Positions 12,011-21,987 of a DNA stretch of 64,000 nucleotides are shown piece by piece. This DNA is from Gremmenia infestans (taxonomy: Eukaryota > Ascomycota > Leotiomycetes > Helotiales > Hamatocanthoscyphaceae), in NCBI GenBank assembly GCA_032629725.1, contig JAFEVB010000006.1, positions 434,001 through 498,000 on the forward strand. The letters run 5' to 3'. Every line of letters starts with the position of its first letter. The first letter of the stretch is position 1. A model generated the notes under the pieces. That model was given only the letters and a program-made list of their open reading frames with translations, was not told where the DNA came from and searched no databases. Made by a program: the position numbers and the translations under genes.

Positions 12011-13273
12011 ATTTACGCTCTGTGATATGATAGCGATAGTCTCTTAGAATAGGGGTCGTGAAAGCTAAGCGAGCGAATTAAATATATCAAACTCCTTTCT
12101 CTCCACGCTTTATTTTATTCTCTACATAAACTCATCTCCTATCATTCTGCAATCGCTTCTTCTTATACCCCTCCTCCCTCAAAAAATATTAATCATAATT
12201 CCTTATACATCATCATCATCATAGCACGTGCAACACGCACGACATAAGCCGGCTCCCGTATCCCACCCCGCCAAGAAGAGGAGGATCCAATCGCCCACAA
12301 TCTTAAATGTAATCGTGCTTGACTGTGACTAACAACCTCGCTTTGTGATAGAAAACCTCATTTTTTCTTCTCTTTTTACGTAACTACCGTTCCTTGGAGT
12401 AAGAGTTGTACCTGTAGCGGGGTACGAATAGCCGCATTATGTGGGCTAAAAAAGATTGAGAACCTCGTGAACCGGGGGTGGACCGTGAACATGATTCTTT
12501 TAGCCACTTGAAAATCTATATTTGCGGTTTTCTGTTTTAGCGGGGATGGAAGAAAATCTGGGGTTGGAGACGTGGCAACGGTCTAATGCAAGGGAATTAA
12601 ATTCCCCATGTATTGTATTATTCTATAAACTCTAGGTCCAGTGCCATGAGACCGCCAGACCTTAAGCGTATGCCGTTTTCGAACCTGTGATGCCAGAACA
12701 GTGCTAGACTCTTCTCACACTCTCTCGTGAATTGAACGGCAGCATGCGATCTTTATCAAAAGGAGATTCAGGCTTCTTCTCCAAGCGAATCATTCTTAAG
12801 TGTGGAGAGTTTGGTGTTGAAATGAATTACCAGTAAGTAATGGAAACGTAACGCTCGAAAGTAGGTTGGGCCAATTGAAACGAATAATAGTATGTATCGA
12901 GAACAACTAGCTTCAATCGAAAAGTATTTAGGCACTCCACCATCATATTATATACTCCTAGGTAGTCAAATTAGTTGTGATCAGTGGGAGTGACTTGCCG
13001 ACCTATAGATACTTAACGTATGAACGTTTGATATTGACGTTGAGGTTTTCATAAGAGGTTTTGGATTTTTTCAGGGGTCAGCTCGCCTCGCCTCTACGTG
13101 GTAGAGAAATATTTGACAGCAGCCGAGGTTGGGGTCCACCCAAGCCAAGCTCAACACCTCGCCCGCCCATTTTATATAATTATACATCTACCTACGCCAA
13201 TATCTTCCAACTCTTGTGGCAAACGCTACATTTTCCTCTGTGAATACTCTCATCCCCCAACACGACCTCCACA
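12011..13273. other. Intergenic, no supported gene
   Basis: No protein-like frame. Pyrimidine-rich and CATCATCAT microsatellite sequence lies around 12210-12222. The last 110 bases form the promoter of the DUF2470 gene. Confidence 0.45.
13173..13180 (+). promoter_or_regulatory. TATA-like box of DUF2470 gene
   Basis: TATATAAT lies 94 bases upstream of the ATG at 13274, at a usual distance for a fungal TATA element. The assignment is by position and sequence only. Confidence 0.4.
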
Positions 13274-13954
13274 ATGGCAGACCAAGCCGCCAAAGATGCC
13301 GCAATGAAGCAGCGCATCATCTCGCATCTCAACGCCGGCCACCAAGACTCCTTGTCCTACTACCTCCGCCACTACTCTCAACTCTCCTCGCGCGCAGCCC
13401 GTTCCCCAACACTGACCGACCTAAGCCTCTCCTCCATGACCCTCCAAACCGCCAACGGCAAAACCCACACAATCCCCATCACGCCCCCCATGAAAAGCTA
13501 CGCCGAAGCGCGCCAAAAGAGTGTCGACATGGACCGCGAGTCCCGCGCCGCATTGGACATCAGCAGCATCCGCATAACCTCCTACCAGCGCCCTCGAAGC
13601 GCACTCCACATCTTCATCTTTGGGCTGTGCGGCATGGCTTTCACGTTCTTCGCGACGCGGCACAGGATAGTGCCAGGGACGTGGTTTTACGATAATGCGC
13701 TGCCGTGGTTCCCGGGCGGTCCGGAATGGTTCCATTTGGCGTGCAAGGCATTGTTTGCGCCGACGCTAGTGCTGCATTGTTTTGAGGCGTTTATGTTGGA
13801 TCGGACGAGGTTGCGGAAGTATGGGGTTGAGAGGGGCTCGGTGTTATGGTTCAAGTGGATTGTCAGTGCTTTTGTGGAAGGGTTTGGGACTTTTCAGAGG
13901 ATTGATGCCATGGTTAAGAAAGAGGAGTTGGAGGCGGAGAAGGCGAAGCATTGA
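13274..13954 (+). CDS. DUF2470-domain integral membrane protein
   Basis: Single exon, 226 residues, start ACAATGG. Residues 13-95 match the DUF2470 pattern: an IISHLNAGHQDSLSYYLRHY helix with the His-x3-HQD signature, followed by TDLSLSSMTLQTANG and ITPPMKSYAEARQ. Three hydrophobic segments follow (about residues 113-130, 155-175 and 190-210) and a charged Lys/Glu tail. In other organisms DUF2470 resembles the C-terminal part of heme-utilisation (HugZ-like) and pyridoxamine-oxidase-related proteins; the fungal membrane-linked form has no established function. The coding strand switches from C-ending codons in the first half to G/T-ending codons in the second half. Confidence 0.82.
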   Translation: MADQAAKDAAMKQRIISHLNAGHQDSLSYYLRHYSQLSSRAARSPTLTDLSLSSMTLQTANGKTHTIPITPPMKSYAEARQKSVDMDRESRAALDISSIRITSYQRPRSALHIFIFGLCGMAFTFFATRHRIVPGTWFYDNALPWFPGGPEWFHLACKALFAPTLVLHCFEAFMLDRTRLRKYGVERGSVLWFKWIVSAFVEGFGTFQRIDAMVKKEELEAEKAKH

Positions 13955-15516
13955 AGGAGCTTATGTGCATGACATGCATTGATGATCTAGGATATATTCG
14001 AATCGAATGCGCTGCATATATTTGGACACGGATTAGGGCTGCATACACGGGGCGGGACGTTGATATGGTCATTGCGACCGTTGATATCCAAAACGAGACG
14101 TTTCCAACTGCTATATATGCTATGCATTTCCTCAACCGACTTTGTGCCTTCGCCGGCTATATTCTTTTCGCGGATTCGTCCATTGTTCCTCCATTATTGA
14201 GGGCAATAATAGCCTCGTGCATATCCTTCCTGAGCACTTCAATAATTGAAGTTAAGCTCTTGGCTACTACCGGTTCCTTCACCCCATGCTATGTTTCATG
14301 ACGTGGAACTCCATGTTTTCAGAAGACGATAAGTTCTGCTTCCTGTAGCATTTGTAAACGCAAATGAAAAGGTAGCAAAGAGAGTCCGGAGGCATGCTGC
14401 ATTTTCTTCTCGGAGTACGCAAGAATTTCAGCTTGCTCACTCTGCAAGTAAGCAGGCCATTTTTTCAGTCTACAATTTGATCTATTTTATTCCTAGCGGA
14501 GGTGGAGCTACGAAGATCAGCCTAAGTGGGTTCGGGCATCAAGCCTTAGTTACGGGTTATTGCGGGTGCGGGGTCCGGGGTACATATTCTCCGAAATAGG
14601 CCTGGGGAGCAATACTCTTCTTTCATCAAAAGAACAACAGGTACCTATACTTCATTAATTACCATCAACTCCCAACAAGTACACAACATCGCATACACCC
14701 CCACTCATATCTACAGCTCACTTATCACTGCCCGGCCTCTCCGCTTTCCAGCTGCCTTCTAGAAGTTAAACCCATTTCCCGAACCTCTTCTCCCTTCACT
14801 TTTCGGAGTGGATTTGTATTTTGTTTTACCGGCTGGTTGTATTTATATTCTTCAAGTCAGCTCATCAAATATCGACCAGCCATCACCTGCGCAACCGTGG
14901 AAACAACAGGCTTCCAGATTCATTCAAATTCTAGATGCCATTTCGAATTGAAACCCGCTGAGCGGCAGGTATCTCGCGGAACTAGTTGGTGGTTGTGGAA
15001 TGGCGAATTCGGATTTTACTCTGATACGAAGATGAGCTGCGAGGCGCAGAGTGAGTGGTAATGTATGGGTACCAATCACATCAGCTTGGTTCCAGAGTAT
15101 CAGGGAATCAAAACTTCTGGCTTGGCTGAACTTGAATATATATACAGATGGCCTTTATCATTAGGGCTGCGAAGTGGCAATGAATGGTAGACTTATCCAC
15201 AAGGTTAGAATTGGCAGTGGCTGGATCGAAAACAACAAGGTGGGAAATCTTTGAAAATGGTGTTCTGTTCAGAGGCGCAAGTGGTTCCCGTGTTCTGCAT
15301 TTGCACTGTTCGCTCCTTCCCTGTCCTTGGACATGATACTTCAATCTGTACATCGAAATCTCACGATCCCTTCTGCACTTCACAACTTCACCATCACTAC
15401 ACCACCATCGTTGCTCAAAGCTTTCTTATTAATCACCACTGTCGTTGTCCGGTACCCGGCGGAACATTTCTACCAAACAATCATAGCCTACTATACTATA
15501 TCATACCATATCAAAC
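13955..15516. other. Intergenic, no supported gene
   Basis: A few frames of 70-120 codons occur without protein-like composition. The region from 14640 onward is pyrimidine-rich, as expected for fungal promoter or 5' UTR sequence before the gene at 15517. Confidence 0.45.
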
Positions 15517-16224
15517 ATGGCCCGCTATCGTGAACACCCAATCCACGCCGCCCGATACCAACATGACAGCCACGGGTCTGATGGTACCGGCAACCCAACG
15601 ATAGACACCATCACGGGCATCACTGGTACCAGACCCGTCAGAGTGGAGTTCATCCTAAAGATCTGGAATGAGCACTTGGAGCGAGCTCTGGGTTACGTTA
15701 CAATCTTCGCCGACGAAACCCTCGATCCCCACCTCTTCATGGGGCTTACATACCTGGCCTTGAACAACAACGAGTACATTTCTTACAACCTACCCGGCAA
15801 TGAAGGCTTCGACATCATGAAACTCAAGCATCATAAGCATACGGTCGCCAAGGTCCACTACAAGGGCAATGAAGTGGCGGATCGGGTTGTGGGGTATAAT
15901 GAGGAAGTGTTTAGCGCTGCTGTGGGCTTGTTGCGGGACAGGGGATTCTCGCCATTCGATTGCTTCCAGATCTGGTTCACCGAGGACCATCTGCCAGTTT
16001 CGTTGTGGAGAAAGTTCACCAATTTCTTTAGGCGCGAGAAGAAAGGCAATAAACGTTGGACCAAGGTCTCAGCTGGACAGGGCACTTCTTCAGCGGCTGG
16101 CAGTTCCATTGGATCTGAACCACTGTTGCTTGATGTAAAGGAGGAAGGCACTGACGCAGAGGAGTCTTCATGCACTTGGGAAACCCTTTCTTCCTGTTGT
16201 AGACACCTGGAAATCTGTGCATGA
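15517..16224 (+). CDS. Orphan protein, possible PB1-like family member A
   Basis: Single exon of 235 residues, start AAACATGG. No known family was recognised. After a 40-residue polar start, residues 41-160 have alternating strands and helices: a strand (RVEFILKIW), a second strand (ALGYVTIFAD), a helix, then HTVAKVHYKG, a strand ending at GYNEEV, a helix ending LLRDRGF and a last strand (CFQIWF). The order and the RGF motif recur in the genes at 17250 and 20533. The C-terminal 75 residues are Ser/Gly/Glu-rich and probably disordered. A nearby intron changing the last residues cannot be excluded. Confidence 0.6.
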   Translation: MARYREHPIHAARYQHDSHGSDGTGNPTIDTITGITGTRPVRVEFILKIWNEHLERALGYVTIFADETLDPHLFMGLTYLALNNNEYISYNLPGNEGFDIMKLKHHKHTVAKVHYKGNEVADRVVGYNEEVFSAAVGLLRDRGFSPFDCFQIWFTEDHLPVSLWRKFTNFFRREKKGNKRWTKVSAGQGTSSAAGSSIGSEPLLLDVKEEGTDAEESSCTWETLSSCCRHLEICA

Positions 16225-17249
16225 AAATGACGAGGTGGATGTTTTGGTATTGTTATGGATTGGTCGTGTTTTTCGTCGGGTTTCACTCTTGTATCCCCAT
16301 AGCGATTCGTATCTCTCATGCATTACTAACAGCTGTCAGCATCGTGGAATCATCCCAAAAGCTCTTCTCTTTGCAAAATACCGTGATAGCCCTTTAAATG
16401 AAGAAGGAGCGATGCGTTTGAAGTCAATAGATCCCTTTTCAGGCAAGAGCCGGCAAAATATTCCTCCTTCCCCTTTGTCAAGCGAGAACCCGGTTTCGGA
16501 GACGCGATCTGCAACAAACTCGCTCCTTCCCCTTCCACCTTGAATTTTCAGGTTGCTACCAATATGCGCATACCTACCTACCTATCTATCTAATGAGGAG
16601 CGATACCGGAGTGCGATATGCAACAAAAAACTTTGCAGACGTATGCCTTCGTGATCTCTACTCGATTTTGCTGTTGAAATCCCGGCTCGAAGGTCTGCTC
16701 TAAAATACCCAGATTTCGAAAGGAAAGGCGAGCTTCATTTCAAAATCAGCACTTCTTAATGTTACTTTTCAGCAATCCAATTGTTACCATCACAATGTAA
16801 ACTTCGATGCACCTTGGAGCAATACAGTTTACTAGCATTGAAGGAGGGGCTTTATTCCTTTCAACCAGGTATTTTCCATGATTTCCGAATCCCCAAAACT
16901 TGTTTACATAGGACTAACGCAAATGGAAGTAGAATTTCCAAGACGTTTGAACCCCCAAGAAACACCAAATACTGGTAGTGGACAGGTGAGGAAAGAATAT
17001 GGAATAGTCTGGCATCCGAACCACTTCCACTTCTTTGTTCAGAGAAGACGGTGCTTGCTTCCAGACCGAACAGCAGATTTCGAATTACTGCCATGCAGCC
17101 TGCTGGAAGGATATATAATGAAGCTGCTTGTCCGCACATAGGTCAGAACCTTGCTCAACACATCCGCTGCCGATCAAACCCAAATCGGACACTCAGATCA
17201 GAAAGAACCACGTCTTCGATACCCAATACCCTGACTCCAGACTTTGACA
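16225..17249. other. Intergenic, no supported gene
   Basis: Contains a short CTAC/CTAT microsatellite near 16571-16591 and no protein-like frame. Probably the 3' UTR of the upstream orphan gene and the promoter of the next. Confidence 0.45.
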
Positions 17250-18233
17250 ATGCCTCCAAAGAACGCGAGGAGGAAACCAAAGAATGAGCCTTCCATGCAG
17301 GGACCAGCTGTCAAACTCGAAGATGACAACTCGGAAGGTAGGAAAGGGAAACGAGCTCGTGCGGAGACAAAGTCTCCAAGTCCCAGAGACCATGAACAAA
17401 TCCTCAACGAACCAGGTCCAAGTGTGCCTTTGGCACAGAGATCTCAACAGCCTCATGGTGGAATATCTTCAAACCCAGATTGCCAGCCTGCCAGTACCAC
17501 ACAGCCCACCCAGAATGCCACTGCTAGAGCGTTTCCCCCTGTACCACTTAGCCAACAGCTACTGTCTCAACCGACAGCTATGCCTCGCGAACTCGTGCCC
17601 AATACGCCAGCAGATATGAACAGGATGCAGGGTTTTTTGAATTCACCTCGCATACCCCCGACTTTCCGCGCACCGAATATCAGCAACCCCCATGTCCGCT
17701 ATTCGGGCGACGCCAGTGGTGGAAATCCCAATCCTGGCAACCGAAACTTCAACAACCCTGAGCCCTTTGGTGGTTGGAATCCAGGTCTAGCTGCCGCTGA
17801 TGATCCGCTCCTCATCTATTTTTTTCTGCCGCTGAATGGGTTTAACCGTGTGTCTTACCAACAGTTGGGACAGGGTGTGGTTTTCATACCACCTGATGCT
17901 AATTTGGACCTATTCAAAAGCAGAATCATGGGATTAGTGATTTCTGACTTCTTCAACTTCGAAAGCGGCATAGGACAAGTCTTATTTAGAATTCATAAGG
18001 TCATGGTGAGATGGGTCTCGATAGGAGGGCAATCGACTACATATGAACTCGTGTACGATGAGGAGTTGGCTAGGACGCTGGCAGCTGTGGCTAGAAGAGG
18101 ATTCAGAGATGACTTTCAGGTCTATTTGGTGCCCATTGATCCGGGTTCGGATGCATTTCAGCAAAGCTCAACCTCAACTGATGGAGAAGCAAGTGGCAAT
18201 GCAAATGCAAAGGGAAAGGAAGCGGAGCATTGA
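17250..18233 (+). CDS. Orphan protein with disordered N-terminus, possible PB1-like family member B
   Basis: Single exon of 327 residues. The ATG at 17250 (GACAATGCC) is the first true ATG; the open frame extends a little upstream only through a TTG codon. Residues 1-185 are rich in Pro, Ser, Asn and Gln with basic patches (KNARRKPKNEP, GRKGKRARAE) that could act as nuclear localisation signals. Residues 186-300 form a compact domain: strand LIYFFLPL, strand GQGVVFIPPD, helix NLDLFKSRIMGLV, strand HKVMVRWVSIGG, strand TYELVYDEEL, helix ARTLAAVARRGF, strand FQVYLVP. This order matches PB1/beta-grasp topology, including an acidic DEEL turn. The family assignment is inference; no search was run. 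Confidence 0.65.
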   Translation: MPPKNARRKPKNEPSMQGPAVKLEDDNSEGRKGKRARAETKSPSPRDHEQILNEPGPSVPLAQRSQQPHGGISSNPDCQPASTTQPTQNATARAFPPVPLSQQLLSQPTAMPRELVPNTPADMNRMQGFLNSPRIPPTFRAPNISNPHVRYSGDASGGNPNPGNRNFNNPEPFGGWNPGLAAADDPLLIYFFLPLNGFNRVSYQQLGQGVVFIPPDANLDLFKSRIMGLVISDFFNFESGIGQVLFRIHKVMVRWVSIGGQSTTYELVYDEELARTLAAVARRGFRDDFQVYLVPIDPGSDAFQQSSTSTDGEASGNANAKGKEAEH

Positions 18234-19479
18234 AAGGGCCGCAACGGCAGGAGAGGACTTGAGACGTTCTTCAGGCTCAGAGCAGATAGAATGACTGAGG
18301 GCTGTGGGTCACACCGAAAACAGTCGTATGAATGGAAAAACATGGCTACGATAAACTTTTGCCAAACCCCAGTGACTTCCTTTTGCTGAACCATCCACGC
18401 CTGTATACCCCATCTCAATCAATGTTGTTTAGAAAACGAAATCTTTCAGAGTCTTTACATTATCATGTACTAACAATGTACCATTCGCAGCTGAAAGTAA
18501 TACACAATTCAGAGGGAAGTAAATCGGAAGGGGTTTAAGTCCAGAGATGCGGGTAGAAGAGGCAGCAACAGATCTATTTTTCAAAAATAGCTATCCGGTG
18601 CGAAGAATGGTGAATGCAATCTGATTTTGAAAAGACGCTAATCGAATGTCTGGACCAAGTATCTTATAGAAGGTCATTATGCATTCTTGCGTGCGATATA
18701 TTTCCTCTCCTGTTAGTACCCTATACTTAAACACTTCACAGTAAGGTAGGCTAGAAGTAGATGGAAATCTGTAAATATAAAGACTAATTCACATATACTT
18801 AAAGAACCTTTTGATATCTCGAAGTGCACTTACATAGGTGTGCACCCACTCTATCATGCGCTAGGAAAACAAAAATCAACGAAAAGGCAGTTTAAACACT
18901 TCACATTTCAGCAAAATGCATCAACGAAAATTCAGTAAATGGGTTAGCTCTTCCCATCATAGACTTCCGGCGTTAAGGTAGTAATATATAGTAAGTGTTA
19001 CACCGAAAGGAAGTATGACGAGGTTCTCTTATGCAAATGGTGCTTGGAATCGTGATTTCCTGATTGGGGAAATGCGAATGGTGATTAGTGATCGTGGGGA
19101 AGCATTGGTCAGCCTATAACATAGAGACTTTTCATTCCCACTCTACTCTGGTTTTCTAGATCGGGTTAGTTTGACTGGATTGAGGTATTGCATGTTGTTT
19201 TATTCATATAACAGCATCGCACAAATATGATCTTTGTACTGGTTGCTTTGCGAATGCAGGTGGGAAGGAATATGTATATAATGCTGGAGAAATCTTCATA
19301 GATCACTCTCTATCCATCCTCACGATCACCATCAGCTTCTATAACATCCTGTTAAGAAACAACTAGCATTCTTGAGTCGTCATTCTAAACAACCTCCTCA
19401 CCTTAACTTCAAACTGTCATATTCCATCAAGCCAAATCAACACAACCTCAAACGCCAATCACCTCTCTCACCGCGCATC
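18234..19479. other. Intergenic, no supported gene
   Basis: Moderately AT-rich sequence without a protein-like frame. An upstream in-frame extension of the GFA gene (from 19372) reads as 5' UTR rather than coding. Confidence 0.45.
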
Positions 19480-19929
19480 ATGACCCAGTCATCCTGCCTC
19501 TGCGGCAGCAACATCATCTCCTGGACCGCCGCCCCAGCCCTAAAATTCCGCTGCCACTGCACCGACGAGCGCAAACTCACCGGTGCAGCTTTCGCGCTCA
19601 ACATCATCATCCCCGCCGAAGCGCCCACCGTCCTGAAGGGCGAGCTCGTCGTCTGGGGCAAGGTCGTCAACAGCGGGAATACCATGTACAACCACTGCTG
19701 CGGACAATGTGGCAGTCTTCTGTACCGCCATAGTACGGGGTACCTGGGCGTGTTCACGGTCAAGGCCGGCTGCATTGATAGCGAGGTGGGCGAGGATCCG
19801 TCTACGGGTTTTGTGCCGGATATTGAGATTTTTACGAGGAGTCGTGTGCCGTATGTTCCTGCGTTTGAAGGGGTGGCACAGTGTGAGGGGGATTTTACAA
19901 AGGAGGCTTTGGCTGCTTTGGGGTTTTGA
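19480..19929 (+). CDS. GFA/CENP-V-type zinc protein
   Basis: Single exon, 149 residues from ATG at 19480 (ATCATGACC). It has the GFA fold signature: a first CLCG pair, FRCHCTDERKLTGAAFALN, then VNSGNTMYNHCCGQCGSLLYR with a CGQCG knuckle. The family includes glutathione-dependent formaldehyde-activating enzymes, although most fungal members are of unknown substrate. The second knuckle reads CHCTDE where CxCxxC is usual, so the third zinc ligand is replaced by Glu; this may define a subfamily or alter metal binding. The 5' half is strongly C-ending in its codons and the 3' half G/T-ending. Confidence 0.87.
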   Translation: MTQSSCLCGSNIISWTAAPALKFRCHCTDERKLTGAAFALNIIIPAEAPTVLKGELVVWGKVVNSGNTMYNHCCGQCGSLLYRHSTGYLGVFTVKAGCIDSEVGEDPSTGFVPDIEIFTRSRVPYVPAFEGVAQCEGDFTKEALAALGF

Positions 19930-20293
19930 TCATGATGGGGGGATATGGATGGTTCCTGAGAGTGACATTACTAATTTCATGTTTGCCTTCTGACGCTGTA
20001 TAAAATTCAATTTTGTGTTTTAGATTGACTGTAAGATGGTTTGTGCGATGTCTTGATTGAGCTAGATGAAAAGTCATGTGAGTGTATAACTGAAAGCGTT
20101 GAGAAGATTCACGGATGGACAGGATAGTGTGGAACAAATTTGGAGTCATAAAAAGTGTTGTGAATAACTAGTCAGATGCAAACCAAATTGATGAATACTG
20201 TGATTCAGTTCCTTCCGATTTAACTTTGCACGACACATACTTGACTCTCATGATACGTATGACAACAATCATCCAGACACGTGTAGACCGGGT

Positions 20294-20404
20294 GATTCAT
20301 GAATATTGGTTTATAGGTAAAAGCAGTTTACTCGTGAATCTAAAGTAGGATTCACGAGTATACTGCCCAGATTCACGAATAAACTAGGGTAATGCATGAA
20401 TCAC
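20294..20404. repeat. Five copies of ATTCAYGAAT/ATTCACGAGT motif, two forming a palindrome
   Basis: Copies lie at 20294-20304, 20329-20340 (inverse), 20349-20360, 20370-20380 and 20395-20404 (inverse). The second and third form an inverted repeat with 12-base arms (TACTCGTGAATC and GATTCACGAGTA) around an 8-base spacer. The spacing of roughly 20 bases is compatible with repeated binding sites for a dimeric transcription factor. The array ends 130 bases before the ATG of the gene at 20533. Confidence 0.65.
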
Positions 20405-20427
20405 TAAGATTTGCAAGTAAACCGAAA

Positions 20428-20436
20428 TATATAAAG
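20428..20436 (+). promoter_or_regulatory. TATA box upstream of orphan gene C
   Basis: TATATAAAG occurs 97 bases before the ATG at 20533 and just downstream of the five-copy motif array, making a compact promoter. Confidence 0.5.
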
Positions 20437-20532
20437 TGACCTCGCATCACGAAAGAGAGAGACACTCACCCTGCAACTACTCATCTATTTTCAAAAACAA
20501 TAACCCCAACCTCTGCCTCAAACCCAAACAAT

Positions 20533-20940
20533 ATGAACCACCACCGCGAAGAGCCCAAACATGCCGAGGGCGAAGAGAAATACCACATTCTGGTCGAATA
20601 CAGAATAACATTCCCCTGGACCTCAAGCCATCATAGCAGTGCTGGGTTTGGAGTTATTTACATGCCCAAGAATCAGGCTTTCAGTTTCACGCGCCTGAAA
20701 ACAGAAATCGACGCTCTCGTGCACCCTACGGAAGAGACCTCCAACCTATTCCCGTCAATCAGGAAGTCCTTTGAACGTCTAGAGGTTGGACACACGATGT
20801 TGAAAAAGGTGTCTGCAAATTGGACTTTGGGAGGAGAAGAGTCGTGCAGAACCCTCCTGGAGAATCAGCAGGAAGCTGAAAGGGTGTTTGGCATGATGGT
20901 ATGCCGGGGATTCAAGGATCACTTGGTGGCGGTTTACTAG
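20533..20940 (+). CDS. Small orphan protein, possible PB1-like family member C
   Basis: Single exon, 135 residues, start ACAATATGA. No known family recognised. The chain reads strand (YHILVEYRITF), strand (GFGVIYMPKN), helix (FTRLKTEIDALV), a variable stretch, strand (KKVSANWTLGG), then a helix ending VFGMMVCRGF and a final strand (HLVAVY) at the C-terminus. The GxGVxxxP turn, the W...GG hairpin and the CRGFKD end are shared with the gene at 17250 (GQGVVFIPP, RWVSIGG, RRGFRD). It consists of the domain alone, without the disordered arms of its two neighbours. Its promoter has an unusual motif array. Confidence 0.6.
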   Translation: MNHHREEPKHAEGEEKYHILVEYRITFPWTSSHHSSAGFGVIYMPKNQAFSFTRLKTEIDALVHPTEETSNLFPSIRKSFERLEVGHTMLKKVSANWTLGGEESCRTLLENQQEAERVFGMMVCRGFKDHLVAVY

Positions 20941-21987
20941 GAGGCACAAAGCGAATCAACGACGGAGATGGAGATGTGTTTAGGAGGAGTCAACATAGCA
21001 CGTGCGGAATGCCAGATGGAATGAACCAATTCTAGAGCTTCGCTCGAACCTCCAAATAACAAATGCGTTTCTCTATGTGACGAATGGTGTCCAAAGAAAA
21101 GTTTTCAACATAGGACCGACTACTTGCGATCATTACTTCGAAAACAAACATGAATAGAAAATAATGAGCAGTGAACACTCCCATATCGCAGTACAAGGAA
21201 CTTCTTTGTACATTCAATTTCATGTGAAGGAACTTGCGAACGCTGACGAGCTGGACGGTGGTATCGTGTGTGGTTCATGGATACATGTATCATTACCTGG
21301 TTGGGCAACGAAGCTGCTGCTGCTGCTAAAAAGACGGGTGGTTCAACCAACCGAAAGCGTGATCAACAAGAGCAAGAGCGCCAAAAGACCAAGCATTAAA
21401 AAACCCCCCACGGTCGCGAGTTCCGGTTCTCACCTCGCGCCGACCAGTCAACCCCAGCCCGACAAGCGCAAGGTGAGCAACAGGCCAGTTGCTGAAGCAG
21501 CGGTGATGGTTTCCGCCTGCGCTAGAATCTGGAAACGTGGAGGAGAATGATGATGATGGTGGGAACAGCTGCAGCGTACCGCAACATCGGAGCAAAACGT
21601 GATGCGGTTAAACAAATTGACGCAGTCGGGGTGGGATGACTTTTTGCACTCTTGGGGAGGGATTGGGAAGGAGAAAGAGGGGCATATCTGCCGCGTTGTT
21701 GAATACAGACTATTAGATATCTAATAGCGAAGCATTGACTTTCCTATATGGTTTACTTTGGAAGACTGGGAGGCTGTCAGTAAATGAGAACGAGGCGCAA
21801 GGTACAGTATACTCACCGTGCTATGTGCATGGAGTAGGGATTTCAAGCTTTAAAGTAAAAGACCCATCACGCCAGTAAGAAGATAACTTGTTTTTACACA
21901 CCCTATCTGACATTTTTATTCCCACCAGATGCCTAATGCCTAATCCCAGCTAGTTGATTCCCAAAACGCCCCTCCCAAAACTCCCAT
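20941..21987. other. Intergenic, no supported gene
   Basis: A plus-strand frame of 128 codons at 21164-21550 is Lys/Pro/Ser-rich and crosses opposing frames; nothing supports it as a gene. The rest is 3' flank of the INO80 subunit gene. Confidence 0.45.

Larger units (their letters stand above)
19930..20532. other. Intergenic with clustered inverted motif
   Basis: No coding potential. Its second half contains five copies of a GATTCAYGAR motif and a TATA box, described separately, upstream of the small gene at 20533. Confidence 0.5.

Noticed and set aside
19372..19479. 36-codon upstream extension of the GFA gene
   Set aside because: Composition (His/Asn/Pro/Ser) is that of a 5' UTR, and the ATG at 19480 directly precedes the conserved first CLCG knuckle.
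21164..21550. Plus-strand frame of 128 codons
   Set aside because: Lys/Pro/Ser-rich without domain, no conserved motif or splice signal, and opposing frames of similar quality overlap it.
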